This document shows positions 25,852 to 33,552 of a stretch of DNA of 41,389 bases, piece after piece (position 1 is the first letter of the stretch; every line of letters begins with the position of its first letter). This stretch comes from Bacteriovorax sp. DB6_IX (GTDB lineage Bacteria; Bdellovibrionota; Bacteriovoracia; Bacteriovoracales; Bacteriovoracaceae). Location: positions 1 through 41,389 of the forward strand of contig NZ_AUNJ01000369.1 of assembly GCF_000447775.1 (NCBI RefSeq), in the 5' to 3' direction. Both the position numbers and the translations under genes were made by a program. The notes below the pieces were generated by a model. It worked only from the letters and a program-made list of their open reading frames with translations, was not told where the DNA came from and made no database searches.

Positions 25852-26823
25852 ATGGCAAAGATATTCTGCACTAAAACAATTCCAAAAGAATCATGGACAA
25901 AGCTTAAAGAGCAAGGTCATGAAATTAATATTTGGGATGATAAAATCCATGGACCCATTAGTTATGAGGAACTTCTCAAACAAGTGAGTGACTGCCAGGC
26001 CCTGGCCTGTATGCTGGGTGACAGAATAGACCGAAACCTCATTGAGCATGCTCCACAGTTAAAAGTAATCTCTCAATATGCCGTGGGACATAATAATATT
26101 GATACCAAATATGCCAATGAAAGGGGAATTATTGTCACAAACACGCCAGACGTTCTCACTCATGCCACGGCAGAGCTGGCCTTTGCCCTACTTCTTAGTT
26201 GTGCTCGAAAAATTATTCCTGCGGCCAAGAATGTAGAAGAAGATCAGTGGCTAGGTTGGGAGCCACTTGGTTTCTTAGGAAAGAGTCTTAAAGATTCTAC
26301 TGTGGCAATCATTGGAGCAGGTCGAATTGGACAAGAATTCGCTAAAATGTGCCATGGGGCCTTTGATAGTAAAATCGTCTATGTCTCACGTAGCACAAAA
26401 GAGGGTTTTGAAAAGTCCTTCAACGCTCAAAGAATGGAATTAAAAGAAGCTCTCTCCCGAGCAGATATTATTTCACTTCATTGCCCCCTAACTGAGCAAA
26501 CAAGGGAGCTTCTTAATAATGAAACACTCTCCTACTGTAAAGATGATGCCATTATCATTAATACCGCTCGTGGAGAGGTCATCAACCAAGAACATCTGAT
26601 TGAGAATTTAAAAGTGGGAAAATTTCACAGTATAGGCCTGGATGTCACAACACCTGAGCCACTGCCTGAAAACCACCCCCTCAGACAGTTTGATAATGTC
26701 CTCATCGTGCCTCATATCGGCTCTGCCACCGAGATCGCGCGTAAGGAAATGGGCAGATTAGTTTGTCAAAATATTGAAAACGTTCTGAGCAAGATCTCCC
26801 CTATAACTCCCGTAACCAATTGA
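25852..26823 (+). CDS. D-2-hydroxyacid dehydrogenase (glyoxylate/hydroxypyruvate reductase-like)
   Basis: A 323-residue NAD(P)-dependent dehydrogenase of the D-isomer-specific family. The substrate-binding start (YAVGHNNID near 76-85), Rossmann motif VAIIGAGRIGQEF (151-163), and the catalytic Arg (INTARGEV), Glu (TTPEPLP) and His (VPHIGSAT) are all in place. The pattern resembles eukaryotic GRHPR/glyoxylate reductase more than SerA, and the length excludes the regulatory domain of SerA. It probably interconverts glyoxylate or hydroxypyruvate with glycolate or D-glycerate. AGAGGA lies before the ATG. Monocistronic by spacing. Confidence 0.88.
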   Translation: MAKIFCTKTIPKESWTKLKEQGHEINIWDDKIHGPISYEELLKQVSDCQALACMLGDRIDRNLIEHAPQLKVISQYAVGHNNIDTKYANERGIIVTNTPDVLTHATAELAFALLLSCARKIIPAAKNVEEDQWLGWEPLGFLGKSLKDSTVAIIGAGRIGQEFAKMCHGAFDSKIVYVSRSTKEGFEKSFNAQRMELKEALSRADIISLHCPLTEQTRELLNNETLSYCKDDAIIINTARGEVINQEHLIENLKVGKFHSIGLDVTTPEPLPENHPLRQFDNVLIVPHIGSATEIARKEMGRLVCQNIENVLSKISPITPVTN

Positions 26824-26922
26824 AAATATACAATTAACAAAAAAAAGGTAGCGTAAAAAGGAAATAGGCATATAATTTTAGTAGGTAAATATAAAATTTC
26901 TTTAATTAAATAGGGGTCAATT

Positions 26923-27603
26923 ATGAAGCAAACAGTACTTATTGTAGATGATTGCGAGGATATGAGAGAGCTAGTGGCCAAAATCCTTGATGGTCAATAT
27001 GACGTTGTGACAGTGGGAACAGCAGAAGAAGGACTTAATAAGGCCTGGCAACTTAAGCCACACCTCATTATCCTAGATATCATGTTAGATGATGCTTCTG
27101 GATACGAACTATGTAGCCAAATCAAGTCAATGGACGAGTTAAAGAATACTCCGATTATCTTCATCTCATCTAAGACTGGTTCAAACTCAAGAATTACAGG
27201 ATATAAGCTTGGAGCTGTCCACTATCTTGAAAAACCATTTGAGCCTGAGGAGCTAAGAGCAATTATTCAGACCGTTCTCTCTAATTTAAAAACTGAGTCT
27301 GTGCTTGAGACAATTGACTATACTGATATTTCACTGAATATCCCTTCTCAAGAAGTGGCCATTCGCGGTGAAAAAGTTCACTTTACTTCAAGTGAGTTTA
27401 AAATCATTCACCTTCTTTTAAAGAATTCACAACGTGTTCTTTCAAGAGAATCAATTCTTAATCATATTGCCCCAGATAACCACAAAGTTAATGACCGTAT
27501 GATTGATACATATATCAGCTCAATTCGTAGAAAGATCAAACCATCAAGCTATGCTATTAAGTCCGTCTACGGCGAAGGATATAAGATTATACAGCTTAGC
27601 TAA
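26923..27603 (+). CDS. OmpR/PhoB-family response regulator
   Basis: A 226-residue DNA-binding regulator. The receiver domain (1-120) has VDDCED for the acidic pocket, the phospho-acceptor Asp in LIILDIMLDD, Ser in FISSKTG and Lys in LEKPFEP. The winged-helix domain (about 130-226) shows LTSSEFKIIHLLLKN-like and SRESILNHI segments, then DTYISSIRRKIKP and the wing SVYGEGYKI. AGGGG precedes the ATG. No histidine kinase lies next to it, so it is an orphan. A strong terminator follows. Confidence 0.93.
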   Translation: MKQTVLIVDDCEDMRELVAKILDGQYDVVTVGTAEEGLNKAWQLKPHLIILDIMLDDASGYELCSQIKSMDELKNTPIIFISSKTGSNSRITGYKLGAVHYLEKPFEPEELRAIIQTVLSNLKTESVLETIDYTDISLNIPSQEVAIRGEKVHFTSSEFKIIHLLLKNSQRVLSRESILNHIAPDNHKVNDRMIDTYISSIRRKIKPSSYAIKSVYGEGYKIIQLS

Positions 27604-27652
27604 ATGTGAATCAATTTTAGTTTAAATAAACCCCAATTAAATATCTTAAAAG

Positions 27653-27676
27653 AAGGACTGTTTTTAGACAGTCCTT
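27653..27676 (+). terminator. Strong intrinsic terminator after the OmpR-type regulator
   Basis: AAGGACTGT pairs with ACAGTCCTT (9 bp, 6-nt loop) and runs into a long T stretch. Confidence 0.93.
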
Positions 27677-27747
27677 TTTTTGTTTCATTATGTTCTTATC
27701 TTCACAGTGTTTTATAGTTTATTAAGCTTGTCTCTCGATAATTAGGT

Positions 27748-28374
27748 ATGAAAACAAAACACGTCAAAAACCAAATTATAGTGATTGATGATAGCCACGA
27801 CATTGGAAGACTTATGCTCCACTGCCTACAAGAAAGAGACGATAGCAATATCCTCTATTTTCAAGATTCTGTTTCAGCACTAGACTTTCTAAGCTTTAAT
27901 AACTTTGAGGGAAATAAGTGGCTCATTGTCGATATCATGATGCCAAAGATCAATGGCCTTGAGCTTATCGTTAGGGCCAAGGAAATTGATCCGAGTTTTA
28001 ATATCTGCGTCCTAACCAATAATCATGATGAAAAGACAATTAACGATGCCTTTAGACTCGGCATATGTGAGTATATTTTTAAGGACCGATCAAGAGATGA
28101 AATTATCTACAAGGTCAATTCACTCATTGATAATGAAATTGAACAGACACCTGAATATATAGAACTCTACGAGGTCAGTGAGGTGATCAATAGTTATAAA
28201 GTCAAAAATAGAATTGGAAAGAAATTAATTTTAGAAACCAAGGAAGAGCTTCCTCTACACTCCCTAGTCAATATCCCAGACCCAAAGGGAAGAGGACACT
28301 TGTATCGAGTTGAAAAATGCGACCTCATTGATCACGGCGCCCTCATCACCTGCAAGGGTGTTAAGAGTGCTTGA
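27748..28374 (+). CDS. Response regulator with unrecognised C-terminal domain
   Basis: A 208-residue protein. The receiver (about 8-125) has VIDDSHD, phospho-acceptor Asp in WLIVDIMMPKINGLE, Thr/Asn-containing VLTNNHDE and the lysine in IFKDRS. The last 70 residues (VKNRIGKKLILETKEELPL then VNIPDPKGRGHLYRVEKC) are a small beta-rich region, which I do not recognise; an effector or partner-binding role is possible. There is no Shine-Dalgarno; GATAAT lies 5 nt before the ATG. Its end overlaps the end of the convergent subtilase gene by 14 bp. Confidence 0.82.
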   Translation: MKTKHVKNQIIVIDDSHDIGRLMLHCLQERDDSNILYFQDSVSALDFLSFNNFEGNKWLIVDIMMPKINGLELIVRAKEIDPSFNICVLTNNHDEKTINDAFRLGICEYIFKDRSRDEIIYKVNSLIDNEIEQTPEYIELYEVSEVINSYKVKNRIGKKLILETKEELPLHSLVNIPDPKGRGHLYRVEKCDLIDHGALITCKGVKSA

Positions 28375-29767
28375 GCCTCATACGAGTGACAAAGCGGTGA
28401 ACAAAGAAAACTGCGAGTAAAACAAAGAGAGCACCAGGGTAATTGCGATGGGCCTTATTAACATCCTCAATTGTCCCACAAGCTCCACCACCACCATTAG
28501 TGACCTGAACACGTGATTCAACATTTGAAGTCCCACCAGAGAGAACTGTGTCTTGATACTCAAAGCTAGCATCAGGAACTTCTCTACGGGCCTCTAAGAC
28601 GGCCTCATAGGCATCAACAGTCCCCTTAGAGCAATTAATATTACGACAGTAAACCGACTGGGCCGTCCTCACCATAATATCTTTCACCTGATCAACATAG
28701 AGATTAGGATTAATAGAGAAGATCATGGCCGCGGTAGCTGAAATAAATCCCGCCGACATAGATGTCCCACTCATTGTCTTATAAGACTCTGATGAAGCAG
28801 TTGTATAACCACCATTAACCGTTGAATAGATAATATCACCAGGGGCCGAGATATCGATAATAGAGCCATAATTGCTATAGGTAGACTCTCCTCGATAAGT
28901 ATTGACGGCACCAACTCTAAAAACACCACGACAGTTGGCTGGGGTATATTCTAGAGAGTCCACATTTGCCCCATCATTTCCAGAAGAAACAACAACAAGT
29001 GCTCCTCGAGAATTGGCAAAATTCACCGCCTCTTGCATATATTGACTACAGCTTCCACGACCACCAAGACTTAAATTGATAACTTTAGCAGGGCTCTGGT
29101 TTGTTCCCACACCAGAGACACTACCACCTGCGGCCCAACGAATAGCATCTGCAATATCTGATGTTTTCCCACCACATTGTCCAAGAACACGAATAGGTTG
29201 AATTTGAATATTTGTTCCAGCACCAGCAACACCGACACTATTATTAGTTTGTGCTGCCACAATACCTGAGACGTGAGTCCCATGCCATGAAGATGAGCTC
29301 ATGCTTCCACAATTAGAGCCAAACCTAGCATAATCTCCTGTATCAGTAGGATCAGAATCTCTTCCATCACCATCTTGTGAGTTTGTTGAATCAGAAATAA
29401 AGTCATGCCCTTGAACATAAACCGCATTGAGATCACTGTGAGAAGTTCTTCCCGTATCAACAACTGCAACAGTTATGGTCTGAGCACCACTGACCTCTTG
29501 CTTGGCCATCTCAAAAGAGTCGTTCAAGTAATTCACCATGGCCCACTGCTGAGAGTAAAGAGGATCATTAGGAGAAGAATGAAGCTGTAAGTAGCGATCT
29601 TCCTCTACATATTCAATTTGATCATCACTATCACTAGTGGCCAGCGCTGAAAGTGTCGTAGGATCGATCTTACTCGTCACGACCTTCCCCGATCTGTATT
29701 TTACAATGAAATCAGCAAATACATGCTGTGTCCCTAATAGACATAATAGAAAAATCCATTTTCCCAT
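28361..29767 (-). CDS. Secreted subtilase (S8) with pro-domain and C-terminal anchor
   Basis: A 468-residue subtilase. Signal peptide about 1-18, short I9-like pro-domain (20-63, ending IEYVEEDRYLQL), then the protease domain with D104 (VAVVDTGR), H162 (HGTHVSG), oxyanion Asn264 (SSGNDG) and S336 (SGTSMSAG). Paired cysteines suggest disulphides. After the protease domain a Gly-rich GGGGACGT segment (about 425) is followed by a hydrophobic stretch (about 443-458) and a basic tail RFVTRMRLKHS. This tripartite end resembles CTERM-type sorting signals, so the enzyme may be surface-sorted or membrane-anchored. AAGGAC precedes the ATG, with a sigma-54-like promoter about 80 bp upstream. Confidence 0.93.
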   Translation of the reverse strand: MGKWIFLLCLLGTQHVFADFIVKYRSGKVVTSKIDPTTLSALATSDSDDQIEYVEEDRYLQLHSSPNDPLYSQQWAMVNYLNDSFEMAKQEVSGAQTITVAVVDTGRTSHSDLNAVYVQGHDFISDSTNSQDGDGRDSDPTDTGDYARFGSNCGSMSSSSWHGTHVSGIVAAQTNNSVGVAGAGTNIQIQPIRVLGQCGGKTSDIADAIRWAAGGSVSGVGTNQSPAKVINLSLGGRGSCSQYMQEAVNFANSRGALVVVSSGNDGANVDSLEYTPANCRGVFRVGAVNTYRGESTYSNYGSIIDISAPGDIIYSTVNGGYTTASSESYKTMSGTSMSAGFISATAAMIFSINPNLYVDQVKDIMVRTAQSVYCRNINCSKGTVDAYEAVLEARREVPDASFEYQDTVLSGGTSNVESRVQVTNGGGGACGTIEDVNKAHRNYPGALFVLLAVFFVHRFVTRMRLKHS

Positions 29768-30011
29768 TTCGCTCGTCCTTGATCTCTCTACCCTAGAACA
29801 TCCTATCCCAGGGCCTTATCAAACATCCTGTCTGACACTGTTATATTAGCATATCTCATGCCAAGAATTGTTAACGTGATATCGGGGCACTATCTTCCGA
29901 CTGGCCGATCTACAGGCCTTTTTGGCACTACTGGCGACAGCATTTTGACGCCAATAAGTCTTAACTATCTGTTTTCATGTGGAGTGGAAAATCTCAAAGC
30001 TGGAAATAAAA
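29768..30011. other. Intergenic region before the anchored subtilase
   Basis: Apart from the sigma-54-like site (29849-29862) it holds short imperfect inverted repeats (TGGCG/CGCCA near 29931-29952). A small open frame here runs through the neighbouring terminator and is not credible. Confidence 0.4.
29848..29863 (-). promoter_or_regulatory. Sigma-54-type promoter before the subtilase
   Basis: On the minus strand TTGGCATGAGATATGCTA contains GG-N10-GC with the TGGCAYG and TGC elements of RpoN promoters. It would start transcription near 29837, about 70 nt before the ATG. Confidence 0.5.
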
Positions 30012-30039
30012 AAAGGCCGTCATTTTTAAGACGGCCTTT
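30012..30039 (-). terminator. Terminator of the first trypsin-like protease
   Basis: AAAGGCCGTC pairs with GACGGCCTTT (10 bp, 8-nt loop). On the minus strand it is followed by a run of seven T. Confidence 0.9.
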
Positions 30040-30073
30040 AATTATATATTCTATTTTTGTTTTTGATTAGATT

Positions 30074-30952
30074 CTAGTTAGCTAGGCTCATTAACTCAGT
30101 TACGTTAGTGATTCTTGTTACGTCCTCACCACGACAACCTTCATTTGTACACTGCTTAGGAACTCTACAACCTTTTGACCAGTCGTAAACATAGTCTTGC
30201 TCACCTCTTACTAGAATTCCTTCTACAACTCCTGTATCTGCGTTAAATACCGCTGATCCAGAGTTTCCACCGAAAGTATCTAGGTTAGCTGAGAAATAAA
30301 CATCACCAGAATTATTTCTTACCCATGCATTGTCAGCAATCTTAGTTGGTAGCCCTGTTGGGTGACCAATAACAACGATCTTTTGACCGTTTTCAATCTT
30401 TCCTTCAGTTCTAAACTTTAGAGGCTCTCTATCAGTAACTTTTCTATCAAGTCTAATAAGTGCGAAGTCCATTTTATTTGTTCCGTTCAGTTCTTGTTGA
30501 ACGATTTCTTTACACCCGTAAACAGCATCTTTATCAACAGTGATATCCTTAGTGATCTCAGCTGTTTCATAAGCGTAACCAAAAACCCACTTAGACCCAC
30601 TACAGTCAGCTTGACTTCTCACACAGTGTCCAGCTGTTACTAACAGATCGTCTCCAACTAGGAATCCTGAACAATTCGCTGCAGTTGCATGGTTTGCAAA
30701 TTTTGCAGAAGAACAAATCCCTCTATCTTCTAGAGTAGAACCTTGGATCGTTACAGAGTTATCCTGAGTTGTCATTTTAGGATTAGGAATCATTGCCGCA
30801 GTTGATCTAGCAAGATTTAAAAGATGTGGATTAGACTCTTGGTATGGGTCTCTTCTGTCATCTGATCCGTAGATTACCTTGTTGATAGCTTGAACTGGCG
30901 CAGAGAAAGTTAAAACAAGTAGCGCTAAGCTTATCATTCCTAATTTTGTCAT
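30074..30952 (-). CDS. Secreted trypsin-like serine protease (S1/V8-like)
   Basis: A 292-residue exported protease. Signal peptide about 1-22 (ending SAPVQA). Chymotrypsin-fold triad: H109 (LLVTAGHC), D162 (MDFALIRLD) and S231 (GGNSGSAVF). The segment NKVIYGSDDRRDPYQ after the signal peptide may act as a pro-region. Paralogous to the protease at 31665-32597, sharing layout, the NKVIY start and the C-terminal CTNEGCRGEDVTRI region. AAGGAA precedes the ATG; a strong terminator follows. Likely secreted for protein degradation. Confidence 0.92.
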   Translation of the reverse strand: MTKLGMISLALLVLTFSAPVQAINKVIYGSDDRRDPYQESNPHLLNLARSTAAMIPNPKMTTQDNSVTIQGSTLEDRGICSSAKFANHATAANCSGFLVGDDLLVTAGHCVRSQADCSGSKWVFGYAYETAEITKDITVDKDAVYGCKEIVQQELNGTNKMDFALIRLDRKVTDREPLKFRTEGKIENGQKIVVIGHPTGLPTKIADNAWVRNNSGDVYFSANLDTFGGNSGSAVFNADTGVVEGILVRGEQDYVYDWSKGCRVPKQCTNEGCRGEDVTRITNVTELMSLAN

Positions 30953-31082
30953 TACATTTCCTTTTTAGTGCGTGTGAGATTTTTGACTCATGCATTAAAC
31001 TACTGTCAGAATCGATTGACAACTGACATGATCTTACATCTGAGCGTGTAAGAACTTGTAAGACAATGATATAAAAGGGAAA

Positions 31083-31475
31083 TTATTTAGAAAAAGTACT
31101 AACCTTCCAGCGACGGCCATCTGGGTCAGTCATGAAGAAGAACTTAACCTCACCTAAGTCTTTAATTTCAGGCTTCTTCATTTGCTGAAGAAGCTCTTGT
31201 GACTCTCCAGCGCTCTCTAGGCGATAATTTAAAAACTCAATCTTATTGTTGAGCTCTTCTAACTCTTCAAAGTCATTAACGTAGAAATCAATAAGAGTAC
31301 TTGAGCCACACTCTGCCAAGCGCGGGCGTTCAATGATGAGGAAGTTGATATGTTCATGGGCCAAAGAGATAGAATCACTGTGAATCTCCATCTCCAATTC
31401 AAAAAGATCACATAGAAATGATGCGAGTTTTTGTTTGTCTTTACTAAATAGAACGATTTGACCTAAACGAACCAT
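31083..31475 (-). CDS. VOC-superfamily (glyoxalase-like) protein
   Basis: A 130-residue small protein with the vicinal-oxygen-chelate pattern: an N-terminal LGQIVLFSKDKQKLASFLCDLF (strand then helix), a middle beta region with NFLIIERP, and the typical end VKFFFMTDPDGRRWKVSTF. One VOC unit needs two beta-alpha-beta modules, consistent with this length. Clear metal ligands (His/Glu) are not evident, so enzymatic activity is uncertain. There is no Shine-Dalgarno; TACAAT ends 6 nt before the ATG (minus strand 31482-31487), suggesting a leaderless mRNA. The MITE-like element starts 53 bp upstream. Confidence 0.65.
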   Translation of the reverse strand: MVRLGQIVLFSKDKQKLASFLCDLFELEMEIHSDSISLAHEHINFLIIERPRLAECGSSTLIDFYVNDFEELEELNNKIEFLNYRLESAGESQELLQQMKKPEIKDLGEVKFFFMTDPDGRRWKVSTFSK

Positions 31476-31481
31476 GGCAAT

Positions 31482-31487
31482 ATTGTA
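31482..31487 (-). promoter_or_regulatory. -10-like TACAAT 6 nt before the VOC start codon
   Basis: TACAAT, six bases, then ATG on the minus strand; no ribosome-binding site. Confidence 0.5.
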
Positions 31488-31522
31488 TTAATGAATGGCC
31501 CAAACGCGCAAGGGAAAAGTTT

Positions 31523-31527
31523 TTCTA
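31523..31527. repeat. Left 5-bp target duplication (TTCTA) of the MITE-like element
   Basis: TTCTA, identical to 31680-31684, immediately outside the terminal repeats. Confidence 0.7.
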
Positions 31528-31679
31528 ACTGCTACACAGAAATGGGGTTGCTCAAATAGGATTTGGGTAAAAAAACAACACCTTGCTTATTAACTTTATT
31601 AACAGTTAAGAAAATTACGATAATTCAAAAATGATTTCATGGAGATGAGTGAAGCTCACCCCCACTAAAGAGGAGCAGT
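31528..31679. mobile_element. 152-bp MITE-like element related to the 15.06-kb IS
   Basis: It begins ACTGCTACAC at 31528 and ends with GAGGAGCAGT at 31679. About 23 bp at each end form imperfect inverted repeats that match the IS ends at 15059 and 16089 (ACTGCTCC outer block and GTGGGG inner block). Direct 5-bp repeats TTCTA flank it, at exactly the same boundary as the TTAAA repeats of the IS. The interior is AT-rich and has no coding capacity, so it would need a transposase in trans. Its right end supplies the last four codons and stop of the protease at 31665-32597. Confidence 0.78.
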
Positions 31680-32597
31680 TTCTACGCCCTGCCTTTGAAG
31701 ATCTTCTAGAATACTCTCAATTTTGACTATATCTTCTCCACGACAATCATCATTATCGCAAACTCGAAATTCAAAGCACTTGTCCTCGTCATTCCAAACA
31801 AAGTCTTCTTCACCACGAACAAGCATTCCCGTCAGCTTATTATCACTCTTTCTAAAAACAGGAGCTCCACTATTACCCGCAAATGAATCAAGATTTGCCA
31901 CATAGAATTGATCTTCTTCAGCTCGAATATTTCCAACCTCTGAAGTCATACTTGCTAAACCGAGAGGATGGCCAATCATGAAAATGTCATCGCCAACTTG
32001 AGAAGATCTAGCTAGGGCCAGAGGCAATACTGGTCTTTGGGCCTTTCTATCGACTTTAATAATGGCATAATCCAGACCTGAATTGGCATCGACATTATGA
32101 GAGATAATCTCCTTACAATGGAGGATTTGATCATCTGTGAAATATTGAAAGCTCGTTTGTGTAAAGTACTCTTCTCTCGCATTGAGAATCCATGACTTTT
32201 GATCACAGTCCCATTGAGCATGGGAGAGACAATGTCCAGCAGTTAAAAGTGTGTCATGATTTATAAGAGTTGCACTACATGAACCAAGGGCATTGAATTT
32301 ACTCCAAGGATTTCCCTTACAAATAGGGGCCTTATTCCCAAGAAGAACTGAGCGCATTGTAAAGAGCCCACTCACGAGTGCCGGTTGGATAGCATAGCGC
32401 TGAACTTGCATGGCAACTGACTGGGAAAGAAGTTTAATTTTTACGTCCTTAACCTGGGTCGTTTGACGAATATTTTGATCAGCGTAAATGACCTTATTCT
32501 TACTCGAAGGCAGGCGAATATCAAGAATTGCCTGGGCCTGAGTGGCCAGAAGGACTGAAGTTAATAGAAATAAGAATTTTGATTTTACCTGCTTCAT
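31665..32597 (-). CDS. Secreted trypsin-like serine protease with element-derived C-terminus
   Basis: A 310-residue exported protease. Signal peptide about 1-23 (ending ATQAQA). Triad H122 (LLTAGHC), D176 (LDYAIIKVD) and S243 (AGNSGAPVF). Paralogue of the protease at 30074-30952. The ATG at 32597 is chosen because the signal peptide starts there; a longer frame to 32705 overlaps folP and adds charged sequence. GGGAGA lies about 11 nt upstream, rather distant. The final residues TAPL and the TAG stop are encoded inside the MITE-like element, so the native C-terminus was replaced by the insertion; the catalytic domain is intact. Confidence 0.88.
   Translation of the reverse strand: MKQVKSKFLFLLTSVLLATQAQAILDIRLPSSKNKVIYADQNIRQTTQVKDVKIKLLSQSVAMQVQRYAIQPALVSGLFTMRSVLLGNKAPICKGNPWSKFNALGSCSATLINHDTLLTAGHCLSHAQWDCDQKSWILNAREEYFTQTSFQYFTDDQILHCKEIISHNVDANSGLDYAIIKVDRKAQRPVLPLALARSSQVGDDIFMIGHPLGLASMTSEVGNIRAEEDQFYVANLDSFAGNSGAPVFRKSDNKLTGMLVRGEEDFVWNDEDKCFEFRVCDNDDCRGEDIVKIESILEDLQRQGVETAPL
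31680..31684. repeat. Right 5-bp target duplication (TTCTA), inside the protease gene
   Basis: Matches 31523-31527; it covers the Val-Glu codons just before the element-derived codons. Confidence 0.7.
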
Positions 32598-32664
32598 ATA
32601 TGCGTCGTCTCCCAAGGCCCTAATATGCCCTGAAGCCGCGTCAGATGGTAGTAATTTGAAATCT

Positions 32665-33552
32665 TTATATGAGTTTTTGGGCCTTTTTTGCGTCCATAAA
32701 GACACTCAAGTCATGAATTCGATAATAGATATTGTATTGAGAGTACTTTTTCATCCAATTAGCTAGGATAAGAAGGTGAAATCTCTCACTATACTCCCTC
32801 TTTTGCTCTTTATCGCGACCACAACTTAGCTGCTGTAAAAAAGACTTCTTAGAGACACCGAGAACCCATCTCTTATGACAGTGAATATAAGTGTCACTTT
32901 CTTTTAACAACTGCCAATTATGCTCAGAGCTCTTTGAAAAGCCAAAGCATGGATCCAATATAATGCGCTTAAGATCAATATCATGAGAGGCCAATTTTTC
33001 TAGCCCCTCTTCGAAGAAGAGCTTGAGATGATCTTCAATAGCGTACTCTCCATCATAGATATAATCCATATGAGAGCTAGATTGTTCTCTGTCAGGGGCC
33101 AGGTTATGACAAAAGACATAATCAAGTTCTGAGTTCTTCTTTAAAAGAGAGATCGCTTGCTGATCAATCACACCACTGATGTCATTCCATATGACTCTCT
33201 TCTTTGTGACTTGAACTAAGAGAGGGAGAAGTTTTTCAATCGTTTGCGGATGATATGAGTCGATTGAAAATTGCGCTTGTTCTAGAAGTTTTAATACCTC
33301 AGCATTTTCTAATAGAGGGAGCAAATATTCTTCATAGCGCTGCCACTCTTCAATAGCTGTAATGGCCTGATTGAATGGGGCCGTGCTCTCTGCACCAAAA
33401 TCCAAACAAAATGGAGTAAGCTCATTGGAAGAAGTTTGATGATAAGCTCGAAGGGTTGCAATTAGCTGTGAAGGATCAAAGTACTTACCTCCATCAGAAA
33501 AAGAATTGGGAGTGAGGTTAATCACTCCCATTGGTATTTGTTTTGAATTCAT
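32665..33552 (-). CDS. folP: Dihydropteroate synthase (divergent)
   Basis: A 295-residue TIM-barrel enzyme joining p-aminobenzoate to the pterin diphosphate in folate synthesis. Family motifs: MGVINLTPNSFSDGG, FSIDSY, WNDISG, ILDPCFGFSKSSEHNW, LGVSKKSF and the final YRIHDL. Several usually fixed residues differ: TPDSFSDGG reads TPNSFSDGG, ESTRPG reads ESTAPF, and the mid-barrel M-H-M-x-G segment is lost (VFCHNLAP). Gene order tilS-ftsH-folP is common in bacteria and supports the assignment. The ATG overlaps the ftsH stop (TAATG), so translation is coupled. Confidence 0.9.
   Translation of the reverse strand: MNSKQIPMGVINLTPNSFSDGGKYFDPSQLIATLRAYHQTSSNELTPFCLDFGAESTAPFNQAITAIEEWQRYEEYLLPLLENAEVLKLLEQAQFSIDSYHPQTIEKLLPLLVQVTKKRVIWNDISGVIDQQAISLLKKNSELDYVFCHNLAPDREQSSSHMDYIYDGEYAIEDHLKLFFEEGLEKLASHDIDLKRIILDPCFGFSKSSEHNWQLLKESDTYIHCHKRWVLGVSKKSFLQQLSCGRDKEQKREYSERFHLLILANWMKKYSQYNIYYRIHDLSVFMDAKKAQKLI

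Noticed and set aside
29858-30070. Small plus-strand open frame of 70 codons
   Set aside because: It runs through the terminator hairpin at 30012-30039 and has no ribosome-binding site or recognisable protein features.
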